DNA of 64,000 bases. It comes from an uncultured Bacilli bacterium. Lineage in GTDB: Bacteria > Bacillota_I > Bacilli_A > RF39 > UBA660. Below are positions 52,450 through 62,462 of this stretch, in pieces (the first letter of the stretch is position 1; each line of letters opens with the position of its first letter). Below the pieces are notes generated by a model that did not search any database, had not been told where the DNA came from, and saw only the letters and a program-made list of their open reading frames with translations. The stretch lies in NCBI GenBank assembly GCA_944332475.1, contig CALVKA010000001.1:434001-498000 (forward strand). Direction: 5' to 3'. The position numbers and the translations under genes are program-made.

Positions 52450-53043
52450 TTATTTTCTCTCCTTTATGTCTAAAATTGCTACTTGACTATCATCTTCTAC
52501 AATTTGAATTTTTCCATGGTAGTGTCTTGTACTTCCCGCTTGAATAGTTGTGTCTTGCGTTGTCCAAACTCTAATCGTATATTCTTTTTGTCCTAATGGA
52601 TCAATTTTTGTTTGGTTAATCACTCCATCTGGTAGCTCTGTTAAATTAGAAATTTTATTTTCTTTGTTATCTTCTCTTATCGATATACGAATAATTTCTT
52701 TTGGCATTTGATACTCACTACAGTTATCTTCAAATATGGTCTCTAGATCATCTACTAATTTAATTGTATAGTTTACAGGTATTGTCATATTGTTTTTGAT
52801 GGTAAACGTATAAGCTTGAGAGGCTAACCCTACAGAATCTGTTACGGGCGTTACTCTTGTTAACGTTACTTTATCTCCTGTTTCTTCATGAAACGTAATA
52901 TCTAATGACTCTGAACTATAATCGATATTTCTTTCGTCTTGAAAACTGTAATATATATGATGTGTGGCAAAAATCGCTAATGCTAGAATGAAGCAAATGA
53001 TTAGCGCACTTTTGATTCTTTGTTTTTTATATTTGTTATACAT
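52450..53043 (-). CDS. Anchored extracytoplasmic protein, camelysin/TasA-like beta fold
   Basis: 197 residues. An N-terminal membrane helix (about 12-30) follows basic residues. The rest is beta-rich with the pattern ITFHEETGDKVTLTRVTPVTD and YTFTIKNNMTIPVNYTIKLVD, resembling the camelysin/TasA class of surface or matrix proteins. The resemblance is in pattern only. It starts the unit followed by yceD and rpmF, with its stop adjoining the yceD start. Confidence 0.5.
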   Translation of the reverse strand: MYNKYKKQRIKSALIICFILALAIFATHHIYYSFQDERNIDYSSESLDITFHEETGDKVTLTRVTPVTDSVGLASQAYTFTIKNNMTIPVNYTIKLVDDLETIFEDNCSEYQMPKEIIRISIREDNKENKISNLTELPDGVINQTKIDPLGQKEYTIRVWTTQDTTIQAGSTRHYHGKIQIVEDDSQVAILDIKERK

Positions 53044-53094
53044 AATACACCTCTGTTAGTATGATAATATTTATTTTGCATTTCGTCAACTTTT

Positions 53095-54663
53095 TTAAAT
53101 TTCTAAATCAATTACATTTAAAAAATCTGTTGCGACTTTTTCAGGGGATGTGCCTAATTCATCTACTTGATAGTTCAAATCTTGCATTACTTCATCTGTC
53201 AAATATGGTCCTAAGGCATTTAATACATCTTCTATTTCTGGATATTCTTCTAGTATGTTACTTCTTACTAGAGGAATTGCATTGTATGGTGGGAAGAAAC
53301 TCTTATCATCTTCTAAAACCACTAAGTTAAATTTCTTTAATAAGCCATCCGTTGTAAAAGCATCGATTACTTGAGCGTTATTATTTTCTAAAGCGGTATA
53401 CCTTGGACTTCCATCTATTCCAATCGTGTCTTTGAATGTTAAACCGTATTCTCTTTCTAATCCTGGAAGTCCATCTTCTCTATTAATAAACTCTAGTGTT
53501 GGTGCTATTACTAAATTTTGTGATACTTTTGTTAAGTCACTAATTGTTGTTAGATTATAACGTTGGGCAGTTTCTTTTGTCACTGCTAAAGCGTAGGTAT
53601 TATTAAAAGCCATTTGATTCAATACTTCAATATCATATTTTTCTTTCATTTCTTTTTTTACGGTATTGTAAACTTTTTCTACGTCTGAAATCGGTTCGTG
53701 ATCTAGGATATCTGTATAGTCTGTACCTGCATAGTCAATATATAAATCAATATTGTCATTGGTTAATGCGGAAAATACAACTTGTGCTCCCCCTAGATTA
53801 CATTCTTCTTCTACTTCGATATCTGTATAATTTTCAATGGCATGTGAAGTTAGATAACATAATATTTCTTGTTCTGTAAAATCTTTGCTTCCTACTCTTA
53901 CTACATTTTCACTTCTTTTCGATAAATCAATTTCACTTAAAAATAATAATAAAACTAAAATGATTGTTATGATTACGATTATTTTATCTTTCGTGCGTTC
54001 TTTTCTTATTTTTTCTTTTGATTTGTTTTCACTTTGGAGGCTGATAGGTGTTACTAATTTTTCGATTGCTCCAAAGAAGTAGTCTACTAGTAATGCTAAA
54101 ATACAGGCTGGTATGGCTCCGGCTAAAATTTGATAATTATTTACCGTACGAATACCTGAAAAAATTAAGTATCCTAAACCTCCACCGCCGATAAACGCTG
54201 CCATGGTCATTAGTCCGACTGCACTGACAGATGAGATTCTTACTCCTGCCATGATAATTGGCAAAGCTTGGGGAATTTGTATTTTGGTTAATATTTGTGC
54301 TTTTGTTAAACCGATTCCTTGTGCTGCTTCTATGGTGGCAGGAGAAATGTTAGAAATTCCTGTATATGTATTTTTTATGATAGGTAGTAGTGAGTATAGT
54401 ACTACAACAACAATTGCAGGAGCAGTTCCTATTCCTAAAAACGGAATCATAAATCCAAGGAGTGCCATACTTGGTATTGCTTGGGTAACACTGGTAATTC
54501 CTAGTACTGGCTTGTTTAATTTTCTTTTATAGCTGATTAAAATACCAATGGGAACACCAATGATAATTGCAATGATTAAGGCTAAGGAAGTTAACTCGAT
54601 GTGTTCTATACATAAAGATATAATTTGGTCTTTATTCTCTATCATGTAATCTATAAATTCCAT
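53095..54663 (-). CDS. Glycine betaine/choline ABC permease fused to substrate-binding domain
   Basis: 522 residues. The N-terminal part (about 1-205) is the OpuB-type permease with six helices and the EAA loop region GIGLTKAQILTKIQIPQALP. A hinge helix then anchors the extracytoplasmic substrate-binding domain (about 255-522, VRVGSKDFTEQEIL ... GLTFKDTIGIDGSPRYTALENN). The fused layout matches OpuA/OpuC-like transporters of Gram-positive cocci. Imports osmoprotectants. Starts one base before the ATPase gene ends. Confidence 0.9.
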   Translation of the reverse strand: MEFIDYMIENKDQIISLCIEHIELTSLALIIAIIIGVPIGILISYKRKLNKPVLGITSVTQAIPSMALLGFMIPFLGIGTAPAIVVVVLYSLLPIIKNTYTGISNISPATIEAAQGIGLTKAQILTKIQIPQALPIIMAGVRISSVSAVGLMTMAAFIGGGGLGYLIFSGIRTVNNYQILAGAIPACILALLVDYFFGAIEKLVTPISLQSENKSKEKIRKERTKDKIIVIITIILVLLLFLSEIDLSKRSENVVRVGSKDFTEQEILCYLTSHAIENYTDIEVEEECNLGGAQVVFSALTNDNIDLYIDYAGTDYTDILDHEPISDVEKVYNTVKKEMKEKYDIEVLNQMAFNNTYALAVTKETAQRYNLTTISDLTKVSQNLVIAPTLEFINREDGLPGLEREYGLTFKDTIGIDGSPRYTALENNNAQVIDAFTTDGLLKKFNLVVLEDDKSFFPPYNAIPLVRSNILEEYPEIEDVLNALGPYLTDEVMQDLNYQVDELGTSPEKVATDFLNVIDLEI

Positions 54664-55781
54664 TAGTCATCCTCCTCTACAAATTGTTGACTCAAGGCTG
54701 TTATTAAGCTACTTCTCGTAATTAGTCCCGTCAGATGATTTTTTCTATCTATAACAGGAATAGTTGCAGATTTGGTATCTTTAATTATTTTGGCCAAATC
54801 GACGATGGAATCATTTTCTTTTACTGATACAATATCTTTTTCAATATAGTCTTTGATTCCGTTGGCTTTTTTATTTTTTAATCTTAGACTTTCTGCATAT
54901 AAAATTCCTAATAACTCTTTTTCATCGTTTACTACCATTAAACTATCTACTTTACTCATACGCATTTTGTTAATGCAATAAAATTTAGAATCCTCTTCTT
55001 TGCAAGTAATTGGTCTTGTAATCATAATATCTTTTACTTTAATAAACTCCGGTGAATTCCAAATCCTTTTATGACCAACAAAGTCTTCTACAAAGTCATT
55101 GGCAGGATGTTTTAAAATGTTTTCAGGAGTATCATATTGAATTAGTTCTCCTTGGTCCATAATTGCAATTTTATCTGCTAGTTTGATTGCTTCATCCATA
55201 TCATGAGTAACAAAGACAATTGTTTTATGAAATTTTCTTTGTAATTTTAATAATTCATCTTGTAGAGATGTTCTACTCATAGGATCTAGGGCACTAAATG
55301 GTTCGTCCATTAGGATAATTTTAGGGTCTGTCATGAAGGCTCTTGCGATTCCTATTCTTTGTAGTTGCCCTCCCGATAGTTCATTAGGATAACGATCTAG
55401 TAAGTTTTCATTTAAATCTACCATTTCCATCATTTCTCGAACTCTTTTTTTTCGTTTTTCTTCTGGCATATGCTCTATTTTAGCTATAATTTCTATATTT
55501 TCACGTATCGTCATATGGGAAAAAAGTCCTGTTTGTTGAATGACATATCCCATTTTTCTACGTAATTTAATGTCATTTATATTTTTTATATTTTGTCTAT
55601 TAATGGTTATTTCTCCAGAAGTTGGTAATAATAATTTATTAATCATTTTTAGTGTTGTTGTCTTTCCGCAACCAGATTCCCCAATTAAACAAACCAAATC
55701 TCCATCCTCTATCGTAAAGGAGATGTTTTTTAAAACGGTTACATTTTTATAGTTTTTGCTTACATCTTTAAATACGATCAA
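54663..55781 (-). CDS. Glycine betaine/choline ABC ATPase with CBS domains
   Basis: 372 residues. Walker A GESGCGKTT, signature LSGGQLQRIGIA, Walker B IILMDEPFSALD and switch THDMDEA. Two CBS domains follow from about 255, sensing ionic strength in OpuA-type systems. A TTG start at 55781 is preferred: AGGAGG lies seven bases upstream, and the in-frame ATG at 55823 reads through that site. A TATAAT-like -10 lies at 55807-55812. Confidence 0.9.
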   Translation of the reverse strand: MIVFKDVSKNYKNVTVLKNISFTIEDGDLVCLIGESGCGKTTTLKMINKLLLPTSGEITINRQNIKNINDIKLRRKMGYVIQQTGLFSHMTIRENIEIIAKIEHMPEEKRKKRVREMMEMVDLNENLLDRYPNELSGGQLQRIGIARAFMTDPKIILMDEPFSALDPMSRTSLQDELLKLQRKFHKTIVFVTHDMDEAIKLADKIAIMDQGELIQYDTPENILKHPANDFVEDFVGHKRIWNSPEFIKVKDIMITRPITCKEEDSKFYCINKMRMSKVDSLMVVNDEKELLGILYAESLRLKNKKANGIKDYIEKDIVSVKENDSIVDLAKIIKDTKSATIPVIDRKNHLTGLITRSSLITALSQQFVEEDD

Positions 55782-55860
55782 GTTTACTCCTCCTATTCTC
55801 TTTTTTATTATAGCATGGAGCAATCTTTTTTTCTTTTCTTTTTTTGTTTTTGTTCATAAA

Positions 55861-55884
55861 AAAAGAGTTTTAGAAAACTCTTTT
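55861..55884 (-). terminator. Terminator of the second ABC-exporter operon
   Basis: AAAAGAGTTTT and AAAACTCTTTT form an 11-base stem with T-run on the minus strand, at the permease stop. Confidence 0.75.
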
Positions 55885-57178
55885 ACACATCTTTACTTTT
55901 CAGTGCCTTGGCAAAGCGTGACCAAATTTTTTCGTTGGAATAATTTAGTATTCCTATTTTATATACTTTTAGACCATATTTTATCATAACTAGTATTGTA
56001 ACTATTAATACTATGATTGAAATAATTACATCTATCATACTGATCTGTCCAATGATATATAAAGATGGTGATACTAAACAGGAAATAAATGGTACATATG
56101 ATAATATTCTTATCAATATAGAGCCATCAAACATACCTGCCATAATTGCTAGATAATATCCAGCTAATAATACTAACATAATCGGTGTTTGAATTTGGTT
56201 GAAGTCTTCCATATTAGTAGTCATCGCAGCTAATATTCCAGCAATCAATGAGTAGGCTAAGAACGATAATAGCATCATAATTAGTATTGCAGGAAGCAAG
56301 GTAATTATTTTATCTAAAAATCCTGATTCTACCGTTGCAGTTAATAGACTGTCTACATTTGGATCTATTGATAGTTGTCCTTTCGTACTGATTAATATTC
56401 CAACTGCAGAATATAATACTAATAATAGCCCTTGAATAATTATGAATAGATTACTGGCTATTACTTTTGATAGAAGATGAACTTTAGGACTGACATTAGA
56501 AATGATGATTTCCATACTTTTAGTTGTTTTTTCTTCACAAATTTCTCCACCTATCATTTGTACTAAAAAGATAATTAGCATAAAGAATGGGAGAATTAAT
56601 GTCGGAAAAAGACTCCCCATGACCATTTCCATGTTTTCATCTACTGATTTTTTGTCATTTAATACTATTCTTTCAGTAGTCATAGGTGAAGATATTTTAG
56701 CAAGCAATGCAGGGTCTGTATTTGTTTTTACTAAAGCTACACTTGTTTTTGTACTATTTAATCCTTGAGAAATATATTGGTAAGTACTACTATCTATTTT
56801 TTCTTTACTGATAACTTTTGCTGTAACGAAGTTTTCTTCATCGTTTTCAAACACAATAGCTACCTGATTATCTTTTAAATCTTTTTTTAGTTGTTTTTCC
56901 GTTTTATTACTTGCTTTTACAACAACCTTTTCCTCCTCTTCTTCTTTGGTTATCTCTTTCATACTCTGTTTAAATACTTCAAAAGAAATATCTGTTTTAT
57001 CTACTACTAGAATTTTAGTCTTTTCATTAAAATCCCCACCAAAGAAGGCAATAATTGAATTAATGTTGATTAAGGCGATAATTACTAGTGCTAGCATAAT
57101 GTTAACGCCGATAAACCATTTTGACTTTATTTTTTTTCTTAAACTTTGTTTTGTCAAATACCAAAACTTATTACTCAT
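55883..57178 (-). CDS. ABC-2 type exporter permease
   Basis: 431 residues, one N-terminal helix, an extracytoplasmic domain of about 160 residues, then five membrane helices. The coupling motif GEICEEKTTKSMEIIISNVSP lies after the second helix. NatB/LinL-like family. The ATG at 57178 follows TAGGTG and overlaps the ATPase gene by 8 nt. This unit is a second exporter, unrelated in detail to that at 9143-11039. Confidence 0.85.
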   Translation of the reverse strand: MSNKFWYLTKQSLRKKIKSKWFIGVNIMLALVIIALININSIIAFFGGDFNEKTKILVVDKTDISFEVFKQSMKEITKEEEEEKVVVKASNKTEKQLKKDLKDNQVAIVFENDEENFVTAKVISKEKIDSSTYQYISQGLNSTKTSVALVKTNTDPALLAKISSPMTTERIVLNDKKSVDENMEMVMGSLFPTLILPFFMLIIFLVQMIGGEICEEKTTKSMEIIISNVSPKVHLLSKVIASNLFIIIQGLLLVLYSAVGILISTKGQLSIDPNVDSLLTATVESGFLDKIITLLPAILIMMLLSFLAYSLIAGILAAMTTNMEDFNQIQTPIMLVLLAGYYLAIMAGMFDGSILIRILSYVPFISCLVSPSLYIIGQISMIDVIISIIVLIVTILVMIKYGLKVYKIGILNYSNEKIWSRFAKALKSKDV

Positions 57179-58067
57179 GTACTTCACCTACTTTCGCAAT
57201 GAAAATTTCATTTAAGGTTGGTTCTGTTACATCATATTTTGTAATATTGCAATTTTTAATTTTGGTAAATACTTTAGATGCAATATTTTCATTTTCTATT
57301 TTTACTTCATATTCATCTTTTTGTTTGGTAACAGATATTACCCCTTTGATTTTTTCTATTTCTTTTAGTGGTAAATCTTCTCCTCGAATTAAAATATTTT
57401 TCTTTTTATATTCTTTCTTTATATCTTTTACATAACCATCTACGATAGCTTTTCCTTTTACTAAAATAATTAATTTTTCACAGAAGTTTTCAATGTGTTC
57501 CATTTGATGAGACGAGAAAATAATTGAGCAACCTTCTTTTTGAAGTTTGAAGATAGCTTTTTTCATCAGTTCCACATTAATGGGATCTAGGCCTGTGAAT
57601 GGTTCGTCTAGTATTAATAGTTTGGGATGATGAATGATGGCAGATATAAATTGAATCTTTTGTTGATTACCTTTTGACAATTCTTTTATCTTTCTGTTTT
57701 CATAACTTTCTATTTGGAACTCTTTTAACCATTTTTTTAGTTCTTCTTCAATTTTGCTTTCTTTCATTCCCTTTAAAATTCCATAAAAAACAATTTGTTC
57801 TTTGACTGTCATCTTGGTTAATAAACTTCTTTCTTCTGTTACAAAACCGATTTTGTCCGTAATAGAATAGTTGATGTGTTTGCCATCTAATAGTACTTCT
57901 CCTTCTGTTGCTTCTAGTAATCCCATGATGATTCTAAAGGTTGTGGTTTTACCGGCTCCATTTTCTCCTAATAGACCAAAAATTTCTCCATCTTTTACTT
58001 CAAAAGATAGATTGTCTACTGCTTTATTATTTCCATAGTATTTTACAATGTTCTTTACTTGTAGCAT
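57171..58067 (-). CDS. ABC transporter ATPase (exporter type)
   Basis: 298 residues with Walker A GENGAGKTT, signature LSKGNQQKIQFI, Walker B LLILDEPFTGLDPIN and switch SSHQMEH. After about residue 215 comes a C-terminal extension found in NatA-type and YhaQ-like ATPases. The variant LSKGN signature is typical of this subgroup. Confidence 0.92.
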   Translation of the reverse strand: MLQVKNIVKYYGNNKAVDNLSFEVKDGEIFGLLGENGAGKTTTFRIIMGLLEATEGEVLLDGKHINYSITDKIGFVTEERSLLTKMTVKEQIVFYGILKGMKESKIEEELKKWLKEFQIESYENRKIKELSKGNQQKIQFISAIIHHPKLLILDEPFTGLDPINVELMKKAIFKLQKEGCSIIFSSHQMEHIENFCEKLIILVKGKAIVDGYVKDIKKEYKKKNILIRGEDLPLKEIEKIKGVISVTKQKDEYEVKIENENIASKVFTKIKNCNITKYDVTEPTLNEIFIAKVGEVHE

Positions 58068-58154
58068 AGTTTACTCCTTTCTATCAATATTGTAGCAAAT
58101 AACTTTTATTTTTCCTATTATTTTCTTTCATAATTATCCTTTCTTGGCAAAAAG

Positions 58155-58181
58155 AAAACACTAGCAATCATTCTAGTGTTT
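58155..58181 (-). terminator. Terminator of the M18 aminopeptidase gene
   Basis: AAAACACTAG and CTAGTGTTT stem over AATGATTG, then TTCTTTTT on the minus strand. Confidence 0.85.
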
Positions 58182-58192
58182 ATGATATGTAT

Positions 58193-59581
58193 TTATGCAT
58201 TTTGAAGGAATGCAATATAGCCACGATAGGCTTCATAGATATCTGATTTAGAAGTGACTTCCCATGGAGCATGCATGCTTAGTACACCTACTCCACAATC
58301 AATTACTTCGACATTGTAGTTTGCTAGAATATAGGCAATCGTTCCTCCACCACCAATATCTACTTTTCCTAGTTCTGAGATTTGGAAAGCTACATTGGCA
58401 TCATCCATAATTTTTCTTAGTTCTGCGATATATTCTGCGTTGGCATCATTGCTGCCACTTTTTCCACGAGAACCAGTGAATTTACAGAATACAACACCGA
58501 AACCAAATTGTGATGCGTTCCTTTTATCCATTACAGATTTGTATAGTGGGTCGTAAGCTGCATTTACATCGCTTGATAACATTTTTGAATGATTTAGTAC
58601 TCTTCTTACAGCAAGTGGAGAGTCATTTCCCATTAGGGTGCAGATTTCCGCAATGGCATTATCAAAGAAATGAGATTCCATACCTGTTGCTCCTACGCTA
58701 CCAATTTCTTCTTTGTCTACTAAGATACAACTTAATGTTTTTTCGGTGCCTTCTATCTCTAAGAATGCTTCTAAGGAAGTATAAGCACATACTCTATCAT
58801 CTTGGCCATAAGCCATTATCATACTTTTATCTAGTCCAAAATCTCTAGCATGTCCTGCTGGAACCGCTTCGATTTCTGCTGATAGAAAGTCTTCTTCTTC
58901 TATATCATATTTATCTTTTAATAACGTTAAAATATTCTGTTTTACTTCTTCTTTTTCTTGCTTTTTTTCTATTTTTACTGGTTTACTTCCGATTAATATA
59001 TCTAAATCTTCTCCTTCAATTAGTTTAGATGCTTCTTTTTTCATTTGTTCTTGTGCTAGATGTGGAAGTAAATCTGTAATACCTACGACAGGATCACTTT
59101 CTTCTTCACCCAATGCAATTTCTACTTTTGTGCCATCTTTCTTTACAATTACCCCATGTAGAGCAAGTGGTATGGTTACCCATTGATATTTTTTGATTCC
59201 TCCATAGTAGTGAGTATCAAAATAAGCAAAACCATCGCTTTCGTAAACTGGATTTGCTTTTAAATCAATTCTTGGTGAGTCAATGTGTGCTCCTAAAATA
59301 TTCATTCCTTCTGTGATTGGTTTTGTTCCTATGTTAAATAAAGCCACTGCTTTTCCTTTGTTGTTGACATAAATCTTATCTCCAGGAAGAATTCTTTTAT
59401 TGTTTTTTATATACTCTTCTAAATCTTGATAGCCTTTTTGTTCTGCTCTTCTTATAATTTCTTTTGTTGCTTCTCGTTCCGTTTTTGCAACATTTAAAAA
59501 GTTTTTATAGTCATCACAAATATTATTTAATTTTACTACATCTTCTTCTGTATACTTTAACCAAGCATTTTCTCTTTCCAT
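58193..59581 (-). CDS. M18 family aminopeptidase
   Basis: 462 residues. Zinc-site motifs are NILGAHIDSPRIDLK (His-Asp), VDKEEIGSVGATGMESHFF (Glu pair) and the closing GVGVLSMHAPWEVTSK (His). M18 enzymes are dodecameric cytosolic aminopeptidases that prefer acidic N-terminal residues. ATG at 59581 follows GGAGGATGA; the start at 59626 has no site and overlaps the divergent gene. Confidence 0.93.
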   Translation of the reverse strand: MERENAWLKYTEEDVVKLNNICDDYKNFLNVAKTEREATKEIIRRAEQKGYQDLEEYIKNNKRILPGDKIYVNNKGKAVALFNIGTKPITEGMNILGAHIDSPRIDLKANPVYESDGFAYFDTHYYGGIKKYQWVTIPLALHGVIVKKDGTKVEIALGEEESDPVVGITDLLPHLAQEQMKKEASKLIEGEDLDILIGSKPVKIEKKQEKEEVKQNILTLLKDKYDIEEEDFLSAEIEAVPAGHARDFGLDKSMIMAYGQDDRVCAYTSLEAFLEIEGTEKTLSCILVDKEEIGSVGATGMESHFFDNAIAEICTLMGNDSPLAVRRVLNHSKMLSSDVNAAYDPLYKSVMDKRNASQFGFGVVFCKFTGSRGKSGSNDANAEYIAELRKIMDDANVAFQISELGKVDIGGGGTIAYILANYNVEVIDCGVGVLSMHAPWEVTSKSDIYEAYRGYIAFLQNA

Positions 59582-59681
59582 TTTATCATCCTCCAATAAT
59601 AGTATATCAAATTTTTGAGTGTTCATAAACCTTTTCTTTATGATATACTATTTTATAAGATTTAATAATGGGAGATTTCTT

Positions 59682-60230
59682 ATGAAAATTAAAAAGCCAC
59701 GAACTATAGATTCTTATATTACTGAGGCGAAGATTGATATTTTTATTTATTTTTTTGTCTATGGTTTTCTTCTTAGCATTCTTTTTTATCTTTCTTATAA
59801 AGTTCTTTTTTATCCTTTTTTTGTTATTTTTTTATTATGGTTTCTTTTTGCCTGGATGAAAAGAATACAGATATATTATCATATTATTATTGTAAAACGA
59901 TATTTAGCTAGTCATCATTTATTAGATAAACTAGGAGATATTCTCTTTTGGAACAATGATTGTTATTTTTTAACAGAAAATTATTTTATTATCGTTGTGA
60001 AAGGTCAGATTGAAGTTTTTTCTTATCAGGATATTTCTTCTATTCGAAAAGAGACACATTCTTTTCTTGGACGGAATAGTCATATGGATGAAAACTTATT
60101 TATTACTTTAAAAAATGAAAAACAATATCAGATATTACTCTCTTCTACTCTTCTTACGATAGAAATACAAAAAGATATTACTGAATTTTTATTAGAGAAG
60201 AATCCACATATCAAAGTAGAACAAAAATAG
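59682..60230 (+). CDS. Two-helix membrane protein with cytoplasmic YcxB-like domain
   Basis: 182 residues. Two adjacent membrane helices (about 25-62), then a soluble domain with NYFIIVVKGQIEVFSYQDISSIRKE and FITLKNEKQYQILL. This strand pattern resembles PH-like YcxB-type domains. Function unknown. The ATG at 59682 follows GGGAG. It is transcribed divergently from the aminopeptidase and convergently with the tetR gene. Confidence 0.6.
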   Translation: MKIKKPRTIDSYITEAKIDIFIYFFVYGFLLSILFYLSYKVLFYPFFVIFLLWFLFAWMKRIQIYYHIIIVKRYLASHHLLDKLGDILFWNNDCYFLTENYFIIVVKGQIEVFSYQDISSIRKETHSFLGRNSHMDENLFITLKNEKQYQILLSSTLLTIEIQKDITEFLLEKNPHIKVEQK

Positions 60231-60252
60231 GAAGCATTCACTTCCTATTTTT
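60223..60252. terminator. Bidirectional terminator, plus-strand gene and tetR
   Basis: AAAAATAGGAAG and CTTCCTATTTTT form a perfect 12-base stem with a six-base loop, overlapping both stop codons. Confidence 0.88.
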
Positions 60253-60838
60253 CATTTATCATATAGTTTATTATTTCTTTTATTTCTTTGATTAAAATGT
60301 CTTCTTGTAAATTTTCATGGTGATGATAGATTACTTCATGTGCTAGATTATCAATTAATCCTAACATAATGTGTGTCTTTTCTAATGGACTCGTTAGTGT
60401 TATGTTGTTTTTTTCTAGATAAGAAACTACTTCTTTAGTAATTTTCCATTCACTTTCTTGATATAGTTTGGATAGTTCTTTATCTTGATGTACTAGGGCG
60501 ATTAGTTCTTCATGTTGAAGTTTATATTTTTTATGATTTTTTATTGTAGAGTCTATTAAGTCTTGGATTAATTCATCTGTTGTTTTATAACTTTTTTCAG
60601 TATTAATTACGGGAAACATAATTTTTGTTAAATATTCATTGATTCCGGCGGTTAAGATATCTTTTTTATTTGAGAAGTATTGATAGATACTTCCTGTTGA
60701 TACTCCGGCGTATTTTGCAATATTGGCACAATTAATATGATGATATCCTTCTTTACAAATTAATTCAAAACCTTTTTCTACTATTTTTTGTTTTGTTGCG
60801 ATAGATGTTTTTTTGATTGGTTCTCTTATTTGTGTCAT
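60245..60838 (-). CDS. TetR/AcrR family regulator
   Basis: 197 residues. The N-terminal helix-turn-helix reads NIAKYAGVSTGSIYQYFSNKKDIL, classic for TetR. The ligand-binding helical domain follows. It is separated from gpmA by one base, and is the last gene of sufC-sufB-gpmA-tetR. What it represses is not evident; no divergent target lies here. Confidence 0.88.
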   Translation of the reverse strand: MTQIREPIKKTSIATKQKIVEKGFELICKEGYHHINCANIAKYAGVSTGSIYQYFSNKKDILTAGINEYLTKIMFPVINTEKSYKTTDELIQDLIDSTIKNHKKYKLQHEELIALVHQDKELSKLYQESEWKITKEVVSYLEKNNITLTSPLEKTHIMLGLIDNLAHEVIYHHHENLQEDILIKEIKEIINYMINEK

Positions 60839-60839
60839 G

Positions 60840-61535
60840 TTATCTTTCCTCTACATAGTAGTGTCTAATTGGTTTTAAATCGTCATTTAATTCATAACAA
60901 ATAGGATTTCCTGTTTCTATTTCTAAGTTCATAACTTCGTCGTCTGATAGATTATCTAAATATTTCATTAATCCTCTTAGGCTATTACCGTGGGCAACAA
61001 TTATAACATTTTTTCCAGCTTCTACATCTTGTTTGATAGTTTCTTCCCAGTACTCTACTACACGCTTGATAGTATCCATTAAATTTTCTGTAGTTGGTAA
61101 TTTACTTTCTGGTAAATCTTTATATTTTGGATCATTTCCTGGGTATCTAGAATCTTCTTTTGAAAGTTCCGGAGGACGTACTTCGGCACTTCTTCTCCAT
61201 AATCTTACTTGTTCTTCTCCGTATTTTTTCTTAGTTTCCTCTTTATTCAGTCCTTGTAGGGCCCCATAGTGTCGTTCATTTAATTTATAACTGTAGTGAA
61301 TTGGAATATTTTGCTTTCCTAATTCTTGAAGGATATATTTTAATGTGTCGTTTGCTCTTTTTAGAACAGATGTATAGGCAACATCGAAGGTATATCCTTC
61401 TCTTTTTAAGGCAATACCTGCTTCTTTGGCTTCTTTAATTCCTTTTTCTGATAATGGAACATCTGTCCAACCAGTGAATTTATTTTCTAAATTCCACATA
61501 CTTTCTCCATGACGAACAATTACTAACTTTTTCAT
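60840..61535 (-). CDS. gpmA: 2,3-bisphosphoglycerate-dependent phosphoglycerate mutase
   Basis: 231 residues with catalytic [21 protein letters not shown], then [15 protein letters not shown] and [14 protein letters not shown], the second catalytic His. It interconverts 3- and 2-phosphoglycerate in glycolysis. 9 nt downstream of sufB, which is an unusual neighbour. Confidence 0.97.
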   Translation of the reverse strand: MKKLVIVRHGESMWNLENKFTGWTDVPLSEKGIKEAKEAGIALKREGYTFDVAYTSVLKRANDTLKYILQELGKQNIPIHYSYKLNERHYGALQGLNKEETKKKYGEEQVRLWRRSAEVRPPELSKEDSRYPGNDPKYKDLPESKLPTTENLMDTIKRVVEYWEETIKQDVEAGKNVIIVAHGNSLRGLMKYLDNLSDDEVMNLEIETGNPICYELNDDLKPIRHYYVEER

Positions 61536-61544
61536 ATTCCCTCC

Positions 61545-62462
61545 TTATTTTAAGAATCCATTTATAATAACGTCTTCCGCTTCTTTTTCTGATAATCCTA
61601 AGGACATTAATTTCATTAGCTGTTCTCCAGCAATTTTTCCGATTGCTGCTTCATGAATTAAATTGGCATCTACATTTTTGGCATAAATTTCTGGAACTGC
61701 TTTTACTTTTCCATTTCCTTTGATAATGGCGTCACATTCCACATGTGCATAGCATTTTGTATTTCCAGTAATATTAGATATAAACTCTTGATAGGAATCG
61801 TCTGTTGCGACAGAACGGGAAGTCACATGAGTAGACGCATTTTCTCCTTTTAACTCTACTTCAAATTCTGTTTTTGCTTGTTGATCGTTACTAGTTAAGA
61901 TTTTTTCTGTAATGACTAAGGTAGTATCTTCTTCTAGTTTTGCTTTCGTGGTACGGATGGTGTCGTCAACACCTTTAATCTGCGTGGTATCCATTACCAT
62001 ATAAGATCCTTTTTTCATATAGATTTCTGTTACTGGATTTAGAACTCTTTTGCCATCTCCTACTCCTAGTCCACAGTGACGTTCGATATATTTTACTTTT
62101 GCACCTTCTTCTAGGTAAAACCTATGGATTCCATCATGTCTTGCATCCCAGTGTCCATTGTTAGATATACCACAACCAGCGACAATAATGATATTGGCAT
62201 TTTTTCCAATATGAAAATCATTATAAACAACGTCTGTTAGCCCACTTTCAGTAATGATAACTGGAATGTTTACGGTACCAAATAGTGTATCATCTTTCAC
62301 ATAGACGTCGATTCCACTATTATTTTCTTTTGGTGCAATATTAATATTAGGATTTACTTTTCTATCAATTCCCTTTCCATTTTTTCTAATGTTGTAACTA
62401 TCGGCTTTTGTTGGGTCTTCTCCTACTACTTCTTCTAGTAATTCTTTATCTTCTTTATTCAC
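61545..62462 (-). CDS. sufB: SufB/SufD-type Fe-S scaffold protein (short form)
   Basis: 306 residues, shorter than the roughly 465 of full SufB. The beta-helix core has GISNNGHWDARHDGIHRFYLEEGA and VKYIERHCGLG, and the end LIHEAAIGKIAGEQLMKLMSLGLSEKEAEDVIINGFLK is typical of SufB. The GTG at 62462 follows AAGGAGGTG by seven bases and overlaps sufC by 8 nt. No SufS, SufU or second SufB/D gene is beside it, so the locus is the minimal two-gene type known from archaea and some anaerobic bacteria. Confidence 0.88.
   Translation of the reverse strand: MNKEDKELLEEVVGEDPTKADSYNIRKNGKGIDRKVNPNINIAPKENNSGIDVYVKDDTLFGTVNIPVIITESGLTDVVYNDFHIGKNANIIIVAGCGISNNGHWDARHDGIHRFYLEEGAKVKYIERHCGLGVGDGKRVLNPVTEIYMKKGSYMVMDTTQIKGVDDTIRTTKAKLEEDTTLVITEKILTSNDQQAKTEFEVELKGENASTHVTSRSVATDDSYQEFISNITGNTKCYAHVECDAIIKGNGKVKAVPEIYAKNVDANLIHEAAIGKIAGEQLMKLMSLGLSEKEAEDVIINGFLK

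Noticed and set aside
60245-60838. TetR gene as the regulator of the MerR-like promoter at 16.7 kb
   Set aside because: TetR proteins repress through operators and do not use overlong spacers; the loci are far apart.
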